A stretch of 32,364 bases of DNA from Streptococcus sanguinis (GTDB lineage: Bacteria > Bacillota > Bacilli > Lactobacillales > Streptococcaceae): contig NZ_RJMM01000017.1 of the NCBI RefSeq assembly GCF_003943655.1, positions 7,511 to 39,874 of the forward strand, given 5' to 3'. This document shows, one piece after another, positions 10,105 through 17,554 of the stretch (positions are counted from its first letter, which is position 1; each line of letters opens with the position of its first letter). Below the pieces are notes generated by a model. It saw only the letters and a program-made list of their open reading frames with translations. It was not told where the DNA came from and searched no databases. Position numbers and translations under genes: made by a program.

Positions 10105-11718
10105 TTATTTTGCGTAGTCAACGGCCCGCATCTCACGGATAACCGTCACCTTGATATTGCCTGGATATTCCAAGTTGTTTTCGATTTTTTCACGAACATC
10201 GTGAGCCAAAATCGTAATCTTGTCATCCTTAATCTTATCCGGCTGAACCATAATCCGGATTTCCCGGCCGGCTTGTAAAGCAAAGCTGTTCTTGACACCC
10301 TTGAAGCTATTAGCGATTTCTTCCAAATCTTGGAGACGCTTGATATAGCTTTCCAGAGATTCACTACGAGCACCTGGCCGAGCGGCACTGAGAGCGTCTG
10401 CTGCAGCTACAATAACAGCAATGACACTTTCTGCTTCCACATCCCCGTGGTGGCTGGCAATCGTATTAACAACGATTGGATGCTCCTTGTACTTACGAGC
10501 TAGTTCTGTCCCGATTTCCACGTGGCTGCCTTCAACCTCACGGTCGATAGACTTGCCAATATCATGGAGGAATCCAGCACGGCGGGCTAAATTGGCATTT
10601 TCACCAAGCTCGCCAGCGATGATACCAGAAAGTTTGGCAACCTCAATAGAGTGCCGAAGGACATTCTGACCATAAGAAGTACGGAACTGCAAGCGACCCA
10701 TGATTTTCATCAGATCAGGATGCAGGTTAGGTGCTCCGATTTCATAAGCTGCGGCTTCCCCGTACTCACGGATGCGATTATCAATTTCCAGACGGTTCTT
10801 CTCAACCAACTCCTCAATGCGGGCTGGATGAATACGACCATCTTTCAAGAGTGCTTCCATGGTCATACGAGCGATTTCACGGCGAATCGGATCAAAACCT
10901 GAGAGAGTAACAACCTCTGGCGTATCATCAATGATGACATCAATACCAGTCAGACTTTCAAAAGTCCGAATATTGCGACCTTCCCGGCCAATAATCCGCC
11001 CCTTCATACTGTCATCTGGCAGATGCACCGTTGAGTTGGTCTGCTCAGCGACATAATCACCGGCAATACGCTGCATGGCTTGGACCAAGATATTCTTGGC
11101 AACCTTATCAGACCGCTCTTTGATATCTTGCTCAGCATCCCGAATCCTAGTCGCAATCTCTTTAGAAAGCTTGTCTTCGGTCTGCGTCAAAATAATATCA
11201 CGCGCTTCTGTCTGCGATAGCGAAGCAACTCGCTCCAGCTCTGCTGCCTTCTGCTTTTCAAGTTCCGCTACTTGTTCTTCACGCGCATCAATGTGTTTAG
11301 ATTTATCTGAGAGACTTTGTTCTTTTTGCTCCAAAGCCTTTTCTTTGTTGCTTAAATTATCGTCTTTGCGGTCAAGGGTAGAAGCGCGCTCTGTCAAGCG
11401 GCTTTCGATTTGTTTCAACTCTTGACGTTCAGACTTAAATTCTGCATCAACTTGTTCACGATATTTTCTGGCTTCTTCTTTTGCCTCCAAAAGTGCTTCT
11501 TTTTTAAGCGAACTTGTTTCCCGCTTGGCTTCTTTGATAATCAAATCAGCTTCACGTTCAGCTTGTCCGCGTAAATTGGTTGCTTCTTGTTCAGCATTTA
11601 AAAGAGTAAGCTCTGCAGCTTCTTTAGATGATTTCATCTTAGCCGAGACACTTACATATCCAATCACTAAACCAATGATGGCAGCAAAAACAGACATAAT
11701 TATAGGAAATAGGTCCAT
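10105..11718 (-). CDS. rny: Ribonuclease Y (membrane-anchored endoribonuclease)
   Basis: RNase Y starts decay of many mRNAs in Firmicutes and works at the membrane. The 537-residue protein has an N-terminal membrane helix at about residues 4-24. A long charged coiled coil rich in Glu, Lys and Ala follows (about 30-205). Next is a KH RNA-binding domain ([15 protein letters not shown]), then an HD metal phosphohydrolase domain with [10 protein letters not shown] and [12 protein letters not shown]. Length and order match the family. It has its own promoter and terminator, so it looks monocistronic, and it is divergent from luxS. The start follows GGAG by 7 nt. Confidence 0.96.
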   Translation of the reverse strand: MDLFPIIMSVFAAIIGLVIGYVSVSAKMKSSKEAAELTLLNAEQEATNLRGQAEREADLIIKEAKRETSSLKKEALLEAKEEARKYREQVDAEFKSERQELKQIESRLTERASTLDRKDDNLSNKEKALEQKEQSLSDKSKHIDAREEQVAELEKQKAAELERVASLSQTEARDIILTQTEDKLSKEIATRIRDAEQDIKERSDKVAKNILVQAMQRIAGDYVAEQTNSTVHLPDDSMKGRIIGREGRNIRTFESLTGIDVIIDDTPEVVTLSGFDPIRREIARMTMEALLKDGRIHPARIEELVEKNRLEIDNRIREYGEAAAYEIGAPNLHPDLMKIMGRLQFRTSYGQNVLRHSIEVAKLSGIIAGELGENANLARRAGFLHDIGKSIDREVEGSHVEIGTELARKYKEHPIVVNTIASHHGDVEAESVIAVIVAAADALSAARPGARSESLESYIKRLQDLEEIANSFKGVKNSFALQAGREIRIMVQPDKIKDDKITILAHDVREKIENNLEYPGNIKVTVIREMRAVDYAK

Positions 11719-11765
11719 GTTTTTACTCCAAATCTATTTAATTGTTGAATTCAAAATTCCATACT

Positions 11766-11794
11766 ATTCTATCACAAATCTAAAAAATTCACAA
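11766..11794 (-). promoter_or_regulatory. Promoter of rny
   Basis: On the minus strand TTGTGA (11794-11789), 17-bp spacer, TAGAAT (11771-11766) with TGn extension. It leaves a leader of about 40 nt to the rny ATG. Confidence 0.65.
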
Positions 11795-11796
11795 AC

Positions 11797-11917
11797 CTAT
11801 TTTTTGAAATTCAAGAAAGCTTTTGTCCAATTTTTAGAGACAAAATCTTCAAAGTTTGTAGAACCCTTAGCACCAAAACTTTTTCAAGGCATAAGCAAGA
11901 TTGTTCAAATTTTTCAT
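11797..11917 (-). pseudogene. Possible frameshifted mini-ORF upstream of rny
   Basis: On the minus strand an ATG at 11917 opens a 16-codon frame starting MKNLNNLAYALKKF that stops at once (TAA at 11870-11868). In a shifted frame from 11883 to 11797 there is a 28-codon open stretch ending WTKAFLNFKK and a TAG stop. A one-base shift in the TTTT run near 11874 would join them into one peptide of about 39 residues with ordinary protein-like composition. I do not recognise the product and see no clear ribosome binding site. It could be a decayed gene, a sequencing indel, or chance in AT-rich DNA. Confidence 0.25.
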
Positions 11918-11959
11918 TTTTCTAAAACTTAAACTTTATTCCCAAATAAAAATTTTTTA

Positions 11960-11968
11960 TGCTATAAT
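11960..11968 (+). promoter_or_regulatory. Extended -10 promoter of luxS
   Basis: TGCTATAAT, a perfect -10 with TGn extension. The -35 window has no consensus hexamer. Transcription from here gives a leader of about 108 nt before the luxS ATG, longer than those of the neighbouring genes. Confidence 0.65.
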
Positions 11969-12082
11969 CAGAGAAGAAAATGTGTATATGAGACAGGCTT
12001 TTTCTTCGCTAACAAGACAAACCTATGGCTTGATATCACTAGAAAAACCTTCTCGCACTTGCTACATTGTAAAGGAGAAACC

Positions 12083-12565
12083 ATGTCTAAAGAAGTTATC
12101 GTTGAAAGCTTTGAGCTAGATCACACCATTGTCAAAGCGCCTTATGTTCGTCTCATCGGAGAGGAAACCGGCCCTAAAGGAGACATCATTTCCAATTTTG
12201 ATATCCGTTTGGTTCAGCCTAATGAAGATTCAATCCCAACTGCTGGTCTGCATACCATCGAGCATTTGCTGGCCATGCTGATTCGCAAGCGCATTGATGG
12301 TATGATTGACTGCTCACCTTTTGGCTGCCGCACTGGTTTTCATATGATTATGTGGGGCCAACACAGTTCCAATCAGATTGCTCAAGTCATCAAATCCTGT
12401 CTAGAAGAAATCGCTGAGTCAACTAGCTGGGAAGATGTCCCTGGAACAACCATTGAATCCTGCGGAAACTACAAGGATCACAGCCTTTTCTCAGCCAAAG
12501 AATGGGCCAAGCTTATTCTCAGCCAAGGAATCTCAGATGATGCCTTTGAACGCCATGTGATTTAA
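12083..12565 (+). CDS. luxS: S-ribosylhomocysteine lyase LuxS (AI-2 synthase)
   Basis: LuxS cleaves S-ribosylhomocysteine to homocysteine and DPD, the precursor of the AI-2 signal, in the activated methyl cycle. The 160-residue protein shows the iron/zinc site His57, Glu60, His61 (in HTIEHLLA) and Cys127 (in [10 protein letters not shown]). The catalytic Cys82 is in SPFGCRTGF. The ATG at 12083 is chosen because AAGGAG lies just upstream and it gives the normal MSKEV-type N-terminus; an in-frame ATG 24 bp earlier lacks such a site. It is the only plus-strand gene in its area and is closed by its own terminator. Confidence 0.97.
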   Translation: MSKEVIVESFELDHTIVKAPYVRLIGEETGPKGDIISNFDIRLVQPNEDSIPTAGLHTIEHLLAMLIRKRIDGMIDCSPFGCRTGFHMIMWGQHSSNQIAQVIKSCLEEIAESTSWEDVPGTTIESCGNYKDHSLFSAKEWAKLILSQGISDDAFERHVI

Positions 12566-12597
12566 AAAAGTTCTCGAAATCGAGAACTTTTTTTGTG
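12564..12597 (+). terminator. Rho-independent terminator after luxS
   Basis: A 13-bp perfect stem pairs 12564-12576 with 12581-12593 around an AAAT loop and has a T tract. It starts within the luxS stop codon. The A tract on the other side could let it also work on the minus strand, for mapZ. Confidence 0.9.
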
Positions 12598-12623
12598 CAT
12601 GTATAATGAAATCCATCAACAGA

Positions 12624-14081
12624 CTAGAAATCGAGCGAGTCAGCATAACCCGGACCATTTCCGACGAAGTATCCAGTCTTACAGTTGATACTGAAGAGAT
12701 AGGTGCCGTCTGGTTTGAAGAGGTTGTAGTAGCCGTTTCCTTTGATAATATTAACGCGTTCCAGAATATAGTTGTCTCCAGAAATGTAGCCGCGCTCACG
12801 AGAAGTTTGCAAAATCTTCTCCAGAACACCAGGATTGAATGTCCAAGCTGGATTGTTGACGTCATCAATAGCTGCTTGGTTATAAGGGACACGACTGAGG
12901 TCTCTCTGCAGATTTACTCCATTGCTAGGAAGACCATAGCCAGAGTAAGAGTTAGAAACTCCTGAACCAGAAGCAGATGCACTTGAACCGCCATTTGTAC
13001 CTGCACCCGTCCCTCCTTGATCAGTAGCAGGAGCTGGAGTTGGTACCTGTTGGCCGCGTCCTTGGGCAATTGCTGCCTTTAGAACTTCATCTAACTTGGC
13101 ATTGCCACTTGATACATCTGAGAAGGTCGCATTTGTATTAGCCTTGGCTTCCTTGTTCAAGACACCGTCAGTAATCGCTCCGCCGTCAAACTGTGAATTG
13201 ACACTTTGGATAGCCGAAATCTGCTTGACCAAGGAATCATACTTGCTCTTGGCTGCATCATAGTCTTTGCTGCCTTTTAGCTTTTCAAGTAAGGTTTTTA
13301 ATTTTTCCAAGTCACCAAATTTACTGTTTTTGACAGCAGTCTGATTGCTATCTGTGAAGAATGCAGCATACTCATCATTAAAGGATTTCAGATCCTTGGC
13401 AGTATTATCAGAGCTAGACGAAGACGAGCTCTTTTTACTGGACTGCGATGTTGAAGAGCTGGAGCTTGTAACGGTCTTGTGCCCCCAATTATGCCCCAGA
13501 GCAAAGTAAAGCCCTGTGCCCGCTACAGCAATCCCTAAAAGTCCTAAAACTGGATAAAGGAAAGCTTTTTTCTTGTAGAAAGGTGTCTTAGGAACCTGTA
13601 ATTCCTTCTCATCAAGCGGTTCTGGAATAGGACCGTAAGATGTCTTTTGAACGGGAGCAGCAGGAACCGCATCTTCCTGCTCTGAGCGTTGACTGCGAGA
13701 ACCTAAGGGATTTGGAGCTGCTTCTGGCTCACTTGCTGTCTCAGTGGCTGTCAACTGAGCTGCTGGAATCTCCTGTTCACTTTCAACCTCTTGCCGTCTT
13801 TCTTTGATGAAGTCGGTCAAATCAGAAGATGCTTGCTTAGCCTGAGCCGTTTCCTGCTCCTGCAGCTTTCTGATTTTCTGGGTTTCAAATTTTCCAGCTT
13901 CGATTTCCTGACGGTGCTGCTTGATATACTTATCCAGCACATTGTCGCTTTCATTCACACCGGCTTCCAGCTCCTCTTTCTTACGAGTGGCTTGGCCGAC
14001 TGTCATTTCCTTGGCCTCTTCAAAATCAAGGACCGACTCTTTCTTTTCTTCTTCCGGTGAGTAGTTTTCTTCTTTCGTCAC
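12624..14081 (-). CDS. mapZ: MapZ (LocZ), midcell-anchored division site marker
   Basis: MapZ is the streptococcal membrane protein that marks midcell and guides the FtsZ ring; in pneumococcus it is an StkP substrate. The 485-residue protein has an acidic cytoplasmic part (1-172) with the conserved blocks FEEAKEMTVGQATRKKEELEAG and VLDKYIKQHRQEIEAGKFET in its first 67 residues. One membrane helix lies at about 173-195. Outside, a Ser-rich stretch (about 202-220) leads into a helical domain. A Gly/Ser-rich linker (about 350-380) then precedes a C-terminal domain ending in a tyrosine/glycine-rich section. Threonines fall at residues 67 and 78. The gene is 12 bp after rlmL, the same pairing as in pneumococcus. 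Confidence 0.9.
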   Translation of the reverse strand: MTKEENYSPEEEKKESVLDFEEAKEMTVGQATRKKEELEAGVNESDNVLDKYIKQHRQEIEAGKFETQKIRKLQEQETAQAKQASSDLTDFIKERRQEVESEQEIPAAQLTATETASEPEAAPNPLGSRSQRSEQEDAVPAAPVQKTSYGPIPEPLDEKELQVPKTPFYKKKAFLYPVLGLLGIAVAGTGLYFALGHNWGHKTVTSSSSSTSQSSKKSSSSSSSDNTAKDLKSFNDEYAAFFTDSNQTAVKNSKFGDLEKLKTLLEKLKGSKDYDAAKSKYDSLVKQISAIQSVNSQFDGGAITDGVLNKEAKANTNATFSDVSSGNAKLDEVLKAAIAQGRGQQVPTPAPATDQGGTGAGTNGGSSASASGSGVSNSYSGYGLPSNGVNLQRDLSRVPYNQAAIDDVNNPAWTFNPGVLEKILQTSRERGYISGDNYILERVNIIKGNGYYNLFKPDGTYLFSINCKTGYFVGNGPGYADSLDF

Positions 14082-14093
14082 GGCAAATCCTTT

Positions 14094-15248
14094 CTAATCT
14101 AACTGACGTTTGACCCGCTGGCCAAAATACTGATATAAATCAACTTTTAAAGTTCCATTATAGAGTTTGCGTTTTTTGTCGGTCTGACTGCCATATTTGC
14201 TTTCAAAAGCTTCATCGCTAGTCAGGATAAACTTGCTCCAGGTTTTGAGCGGAGCAAAGGTTTCTCCCATCTCCTGATAAAGACGAGTCACAGCCTCATC
14301 ATCTAGGAGGCGCTCCCCGTATGGCGGATTAGAGATAATCACACCATTGATCTTATCTGTATGCAAATCTTGCAGACGCATCTGCTTAAAGTGAACCTGC
14401 TCTGCAACTCCTGCTTGCTCAGCGTTTTTTCGAGCTAGCTCTACCATACGGCCATCGATATCCGAGCCAGAAATATCAAGCTGGATGGTCTGATCAATCT
14501 GACTGAGTGCAGTTGAGCGAGCCTGTGCAACCAGATCTTTATCAACCCAATTCCAGTCTTCAAAGGCAAAAGAACGATGAAGTCCCGGCGCTATCTTCAT
14601 CCCTATCATGGCTGCCTCGATACAAAAGGTACCAGATCCGCAAGTCGGGTCTATCAAAGGCTTATCCGGATACCAATTGGACAGGAGCAAAATAGCTGCT
14701 GCCATATTTTCCTTGATCGGTGCACCGCCTTTATCAGCCCGATAACCACGTTTGAAGAGGCTGGACCCTGTCGTATCAATCATGACTGTCGCTACATCTT
14801 TTAGGATAGAAACTTCTATCCTAAACTCAGCTCCATTTTCCTGCAGGGGGACCCCTTCCGGACGTGCATAATGCTTCTGCAGCTTCTTGACAACTGCCTT
14901 TTTAGAAATAGCCTGAACACTAGGCTCATTGTGAAGTTTTGACTTGACACATTTGGCCTTGGCAATAGGAAATTTAGCTCCCAGCGGTAGATAATTCTCC
15001 CAATCCAGAGCAAAAACTCCTTGAAAGAGCTCTTCGAAAGTCTTAGTTGGAAAACTGCCAACTACAATCTTAATCCGATCGGCCGCGCGCAGCCAGAGAT
15101 TGGTTTGAATAATGGTACTGACATCACCATCGAAGCGAACCCGGCCATTTTCGACCTGACAATCAAGTCCCAGATCTCTGATTTCACGGCCGACGACAGC
15201 TTCCAGTCCTGCTGCTGCGGTCGCAATTAAATTAAATTTTTCTTTCAT
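14094..15248 (-). CDS. rlmL: THUMP-domain class I SAM-dependent RNA methyltransferase (RlmL/TrmN family)
   Basis: This is an RNA N2-guanine-type methyltransferase, annotated in streptococci as RlmL-like, probably acting on 23S rRNA. The 384-residue protein has an N-terminal ferredoxin-like plus THUMP RNA-binding region (about 1-160). The UPF0020 catalytic domain follows, with DPTCGSGTFCIEAA as the SAM-binding motif and NPPYGERL as the catalytic motif. The E. coli RlmL/RlmK fusion is far longer; this matches only the N-terminal RlmL half, so the exact target base is inferred. The Shine-Dalgarno is weak (GAG just before ATG). mapZ follows after 12 bp. Confidence 0.88.
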   Translation of the reverse strand: MKEKFNLIATAAAGLEAVVGREIRDLGLDCQVENGRVRFDGDVSTIIQTNLWLRAADRIKIVVGSFPTKTFEELFQGVFALDWENYLPLGAKFPIAKAKCVKSKLHNEPSVQAISKKAVVKKLQKHYARPEGVPLQENGAEFRIEVSILKDVATVMIDTTGSSLFKRGYRADKGGAPIKENMAAAILLLSNWYPDKPLIDPTCGSGTFCIEAAMIGMKIAPGLHRSFAFEDWNWVDKDLVAQARSTALSQIDQTIQLDISGSDIDGRMVELARKNAEQAGVAEQVHFKQMRLQDLHTDKINGVIISNPPYGERLLDDEAVTRLYQEMGETFAPLKTWSKFILTSDEAFESKYGSQTDKKRKLYNGTLKVDLYQYFGQRVKRQLD

Positions 15249-15281
15249 CTCAGCTTTTTAAATGGATTCCAATCTATACAA

Positions 15282-15344
15282 ACAAAGGGAGTGAGACAAA
15301 AATCGTGATTTCGTCACATCGATTTTCCTCACTCTCCCTTTTTA
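15282..15344. terminator. Long hairpin, likely terminator or streptococcal intergenic repeat
   Basis: A long stem pairs 15284-15295 with 15329-15342 (two-base bulge), and it extends inward where CAAAAATCG faces CGATTTT. It has a T run on the plus side and TTTGTTTGT on the minus side. The GGGAGTGAGACAAAAATCG style of sequence is, as I recall, common in streptococcal intergenic regions, so it may be a dispersed repeat. It lies between rnpB and rlmL. Confidence 0.6.
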
Positions 15345-15485
15345 AATTTTGGGCTGAGAAGGTTTCGCTGCCATTTATCAGCTAGCTCATTACTTGAAAT
15401 GTCCATCAGACAAATGAAGCAACAGTTAGTTGAACTTGGCAAAGAATAGAGCGCTCAGCCACTCTCTTGCTATTCTATTATAAAA
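15345..15485. other. Intergenic stretch with a short plus-strand open tail
   Basis: Between the two hairpins there is a plus-strand open stretch from about 15351 that ends in a TAG just after position 15447. It contains an ATG at 15400 opening MSIRQMKQQLVELGKE. There is no ribosome binding site and no upstream part of a gene. It looks like the C-terminal scrap of a lost gene or chance. A 7-bp dyad (AGAATAG...CTATTCT) follows it. I do not recognise any product. Confidence 0.2.
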
Positions 15486-15518
15486 TTTAAAGAGGACAGG
15501 ACTTGACGTCCCAGCCTC
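15486..15518 (-). terminator. Probable terminator of rnpB
   Basis: On the minus strand GAGG and GGAC pair with GTCC and CCTC around a GTCAA loop, then TTTAAATTTTAT follows. It sits immediately after the conserved 3' end of the RNase P RNA. The stem has an internal 3-by-3 mismatch, so strength is uncertain. Confidence 0.5.
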
Positions 15519-15521
15519 AGC

Positions 15522-15906
15522 CTATATGCAATTTTCTGTAAGCCATGTTTTGTTCCGGAAATGACTAGGTACCATTTCCTTCGATAATCATCTGTCTACT
15601 GTTTCCAGTCAGAGTGCTATGTTCGCTTCCACGCACTCCATGCCCCGACCAAAGTTTGGGTTGCTAGCTTGAGGGGTTTACCGCGTTCCACTTCTTCCGT
15701 TTCCGAAAGAACTACGTCACTGTGGCACTTTCAGACCTAATCAGACATATCCAAAGACTTAGCCCTTTCAGTCGCCGTAACGGAAAAATCCGTCCCTAGG
15801 CTTATTTCTTCGCCTAGCACAAACACTACCGGCATCACAGCCAGTGCTAGCATGGACTTTCCTCATGAAAATCTAAAATTTCCACGCGATTATCCAAAAA
15901 TTGCAC
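15522..15906 (-). ncRNA. rnpB: RNase P RNA, bacterial type B (rnpB)
   Basis: This is the catalytic RNA that trims tRNA 5' ends. Read on the minus strand it has the universally conserved pieces in order: GAGGAAAGTCCATGCTAGCA near the 5' end, GTAGTGTTTGTGCTAGGCGA, GAAAGTGCCACAGTGACG, GTGGAACGCGGTAAACCCCT, and GGAACAAAACATGGCTTACA near the 3' end. The AATTGCAT segment at the 3' end can pair with GTGCAATT at the 5' end to close P1. Ends are set from that pairing and the promoter and may be off by a few bases. The RNA starts about 17 bp after the gpsB stop. Confidence 0.95.
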
Positions 15907-15909
15907 TGT

Positions 15910-15937
15910 TCTATAAGAACCATTATTCACGATCCAA
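15910..15937 (-). promoter_or_regulatory. rnpB promoter, overlapping the 3' end of gpsB
   Basis: On the minus strand TTGGAT (15937-15932), 16-bp spacer, TATAGA (15915-15910). The -35 lies inside the last codons of gpsB and the -10 just after its stop. The predicted start agrees with the conserved 5' end of the RNA. Confidence 0.6.
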
Positions 15938-16285
15938 AATTTGTTTCCCGAATACTTCCTTTTCAAGACGGTTCAAGCGCTTCAAGATATCAAAATTAGT
16001 CGCAGAAGTCATCTGTGGGAAGCTTTCCACAGATGACTGAGTCGCTTGTGTTGATTGGACAGGCTGAGTCGGCTGAACCGGTGCTTTTTCAACCGGCTTC
16101 GCAGCTAACTCTTCCTTGAGACGGCGATTTTCCTCACGCAGCTCCTTTACCAAGGCTGCATATGTCTCATAATCCTTGATAATATCGTCCAAAAACTCAT
16201 CCACTTCGGACTTGCTGTAGCCGCGTACTTCGCGTTTAAAATCCTGATCAAAAATATCTTTTGCTGTAAAAATAATACTTGCCAT
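15923..16285 (-). CDS. gpsB: GpsB, cell division regulator (DivIVA-like)
   Basis: GpsB is a cytoplasmic coiled-coil adaptor that links penicillin-binding proteins and StkP and balances septal and peripheral wall growth in pneumococcus. The 120-residue protein has the family N-terminal membrane/PBP-docking motif [21 protein letters not shown] coiled coil (about 30-65) follows, then a Gln/Pro/Thr-rich linker, and a C-terminal helix ([18 protein letters not shown]) for trimer contacts. The ATG at 16285 is preferred over an upstream in-frame ATG because GGAGAG lies just before it and it gives the usual MASIIF start. rnpB starts just after its stop. Confidence 0.94.
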   Translation of the reverse strand: MASIIFTAKDIFDQDFKREVRGYSKSEVDEFLDDIIKDYETYAALVKELREENRRLKEELAAKPVEKAPVQPTQPVQSTQATQSSVESFPQMTSATNFDILKRLNRLEKEVFGKQILDRE

Positions 16286-16316
16286 CTTCTCTCTCCAATC
16301 TAGTTTGTCATATTCA

Positions 16317-16346
16317 ATTATAAACAAAATGCACTATAAAAATCAA
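16317..16346 (-). promoter_or_regulatory. Candidate gpsB promoter
   Basis: On the minus strand TTGATT (16346-16341), 18-bp spacer, TATAAT (16322-16317), about 30 bp upstream of the gpsB ATG. No TGn extension. The gene could also be read through from ypsA, 71 bp upstream. Confidence 0.55.
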
Positions 16347-16356
16347 GATTTATCAT

Positions 16357-16884
16357 CTAATTTCCCGAAAAATTTTCAGCCACTTCATTCAGGTCATCAA
16401 ATGTTAATTTTTTGATAAAATATTGTTCTTGTTTTTTCATTTCTTGGTAAAGATATTTCAATTTTGTCTCCTGTTCTTCATCGTAAAAGAGGTAAGCTCC
16501 GTCTGTATTTTGAATGACGAATTGATTGTAATCACGAAACTGACTGGGATTTTGGTAGGTAGGATAAGCATACTTGACAAAATCGGTCTGCTTAAAAGCA
16601 GCTAATTTTGCTTGATTGGCTTCGTTCCAATTTTCACCTTGATTCTCAAAGAGAAAGATGGTTGCCGTCTGAAATTCATAGTCCTTTTTCAAGTCGTTGG
16701 CTAGCTCCAAAACCCAAGACTCAAAGCCCAGATTACCCATAAAAACCAGCCAATCTACTCCATCTTCCAAAAAACGGATTAAGTCCCTTTTAGCGGCTTC
16801 TTTTATGATGTTTATTCTCATATCTTTTTCCGTCGAAATGCCGATTTCAAAGGCTTTGTAGCCTGTTATTAATAGACTGGTCAT
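16357..16884 (-). CDS. ypsA: YpsA/DUF1273 family protein
   Basis: The 175-residue protein starts [15 protein letters not shown] and belongs to the YpsA/DUF1273 family of the SLOG nucleotide-binding superfamily. The characteristic glycine after the first strand (ITGYKAFE) and the second-strand [14 protein letters not shown] are present. The B. subtilis homologue has been linked to cell division; the biochemical role is unknown to me, though SLOG proteins bind nucleotides. It precedes gpsB on the same strand and is divergent from recU, a neighbourhood kept across Firmicutes. There is no membrane segment. The start follows GGGAG. Confidence 0.88.
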   Translation of the reverse strand: MTSLLITGYKAFEIGISTEKDMRINIIKEAAKRDLIRFLEDGVDWLVFMGNLGFESWVLELANDLKKDYEFQTATIFLFENQGENWNEANQAKLAAFKQTDFVKYAYPTYQNPSQFRDYNQFVIQNTDGAYLFYDEEQETKLKYLYQEMKKQEQYFIKKLTFDDLNEVAENFSGN

Positions 16885-16910
16885 TTATTCTCCCTTAAAA
16901 AAGTTTTTTG

Positions 16911-16919
16911 TGGTATAAT
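16911..16919 (+). promoter_or_regulatory. Extended -10 promoter of recU-pbp1A
   Basis: TGGTATAAT, a perfect -10 with TGn extension; the -35 window (16891-16896) is TCCCTT and not consensus. The ATG of recU is about 26 nt after the expected start point. Confidence 0.65.
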
Positions 16920-16930
16920 AGAGTGATGCT

Positions 16931-16959
16931 ATTGTACCAATAAGGAGTTTTATGGTCAA
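16931..16959 (-). promoter_or_regulatory. Promoter of ypsA, reaching into recU
   Basis: On the minus strand TTGACC (16959-16954), 17-bp spacer, TACAAT (16936-16931) with TGn extension. The -35 is made from the first codons of recU. Its -10 is only 11 bp from the recU -10 and points at it. Confidence 0.6.
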
Positions 16960-17554
16960 CTATCCGCATAAGCTAAAGGCAAAAAGCAGTATCAATAGGC
17001 CAGTTCCCGGCATGATTAACTTTGCCAATCGTGGGATGTCTTTTGAAAAGATGATCAACGAATCCAACAGCTACTATCTAAGCAGAGGACTCGCTGTCAT
17101 CCATAAAAAGCCTACCCCCATTCAGATTGTCAAGGTTGATTATCCGCACCGTAGCCGAGCCAAGATTGTAGAGGCTTACTTTCGGCAAGCTTCCACAACA
17201 GACTATTCTGGTGTCTACAAGGGCCATTATATTGACTTTGAAGCCAAGGAAACCCGACAGAAAAAATCGATGCCCATGAAAAATTTTCATTCGCATCAGA
17301 TTGAGCACATGGAGGCAGTCCTTGAGCAAAAGGGCATCTGCTTTGTCTTACTGCATTTTTCCAGCTTAAGGGAGACTTACCTGCTTCCCGCTTCTTATTT
17401 AATTGAGTTTTACAAGATCGACAAGGGAGGGAAGTCCATGCCTCTAACTTACATTCAAGAGCATGGTTATCCGATTGAAATGCAACAGCTTCCCAGCATC
17501 CCTTATCTTGAAATTATCGAACAAAAACTACTAGGTGGTATTATAAATGAATAA
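16952..17554 (+). CDS. recU: Holliday junction resolvase RecU
   Basis: RecU cuts Holliday junctions in recombination and chromosome segregation. The 200-residue protein shows the RecU nuclease core: [12 protein letters not shown], then [21 protein letters not shown], which carries the PD-(D/E)xK catalytic Asp, Glu and Lys, then [16 protein letters not shown] stands 6 nt before the ATG. The stop lies inside pbp1A (8-bp overlap), so the two are co-translated, the conserved recU-ponA pair of Firmicutes. Confidence 0.95.
   Translation: MVNYPHKLKAKSSINRPVPGMINFANRGMSFEKMINESNSYYLSRGLAVIHKKPTPIQIVKVDYPHRSRAKIVEAYFRQASTTDYSGVYKGHYIDFEAKETRQKKSMPMKNFHSHQIEHMEAVLEQKGICFVLLHFSSLRETYLLPASYLIEFYKIDKGGKSMPLTYIQEHGYPIEMQQLPSIPYLEIIEQKLLGGIINE

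Larger units (their letters stand above)
11719..12082. other. AT-rich divergent intergenic region between rny and luxS
   Basis: This 364-bp gap is clearly more AT-rich than its flanks. It holds the rny promoter, the possible broken mini-ORF at 11797-11917, the luxS promoter near 11963, and a luxS leader of roughly 110 nt. No Rho-independent terminator, tRNA or known riboswitch consensus was recognised in it. Confidence 0.6.

Noticed and set aside
10421..11425. Several plus-strand frames opposite rny
   Set aside because: Long charged coiled-coil genes give open antisense frames by codon bias; none has a start signal or a known motif.
12533..12965. Alternative frames over the mapZ 3' end on both strands
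   Set aside because: They are shadows; the mapZ frame continues to a proper stop at 12624 and the luxS terminator lies in between.
15249..15530. tRNA or second small RNA between rnpB and rlmL
   Set aside because: No GGTTCGANNCC arm or acceptor pairing; the visible dyads are short hairpins only.
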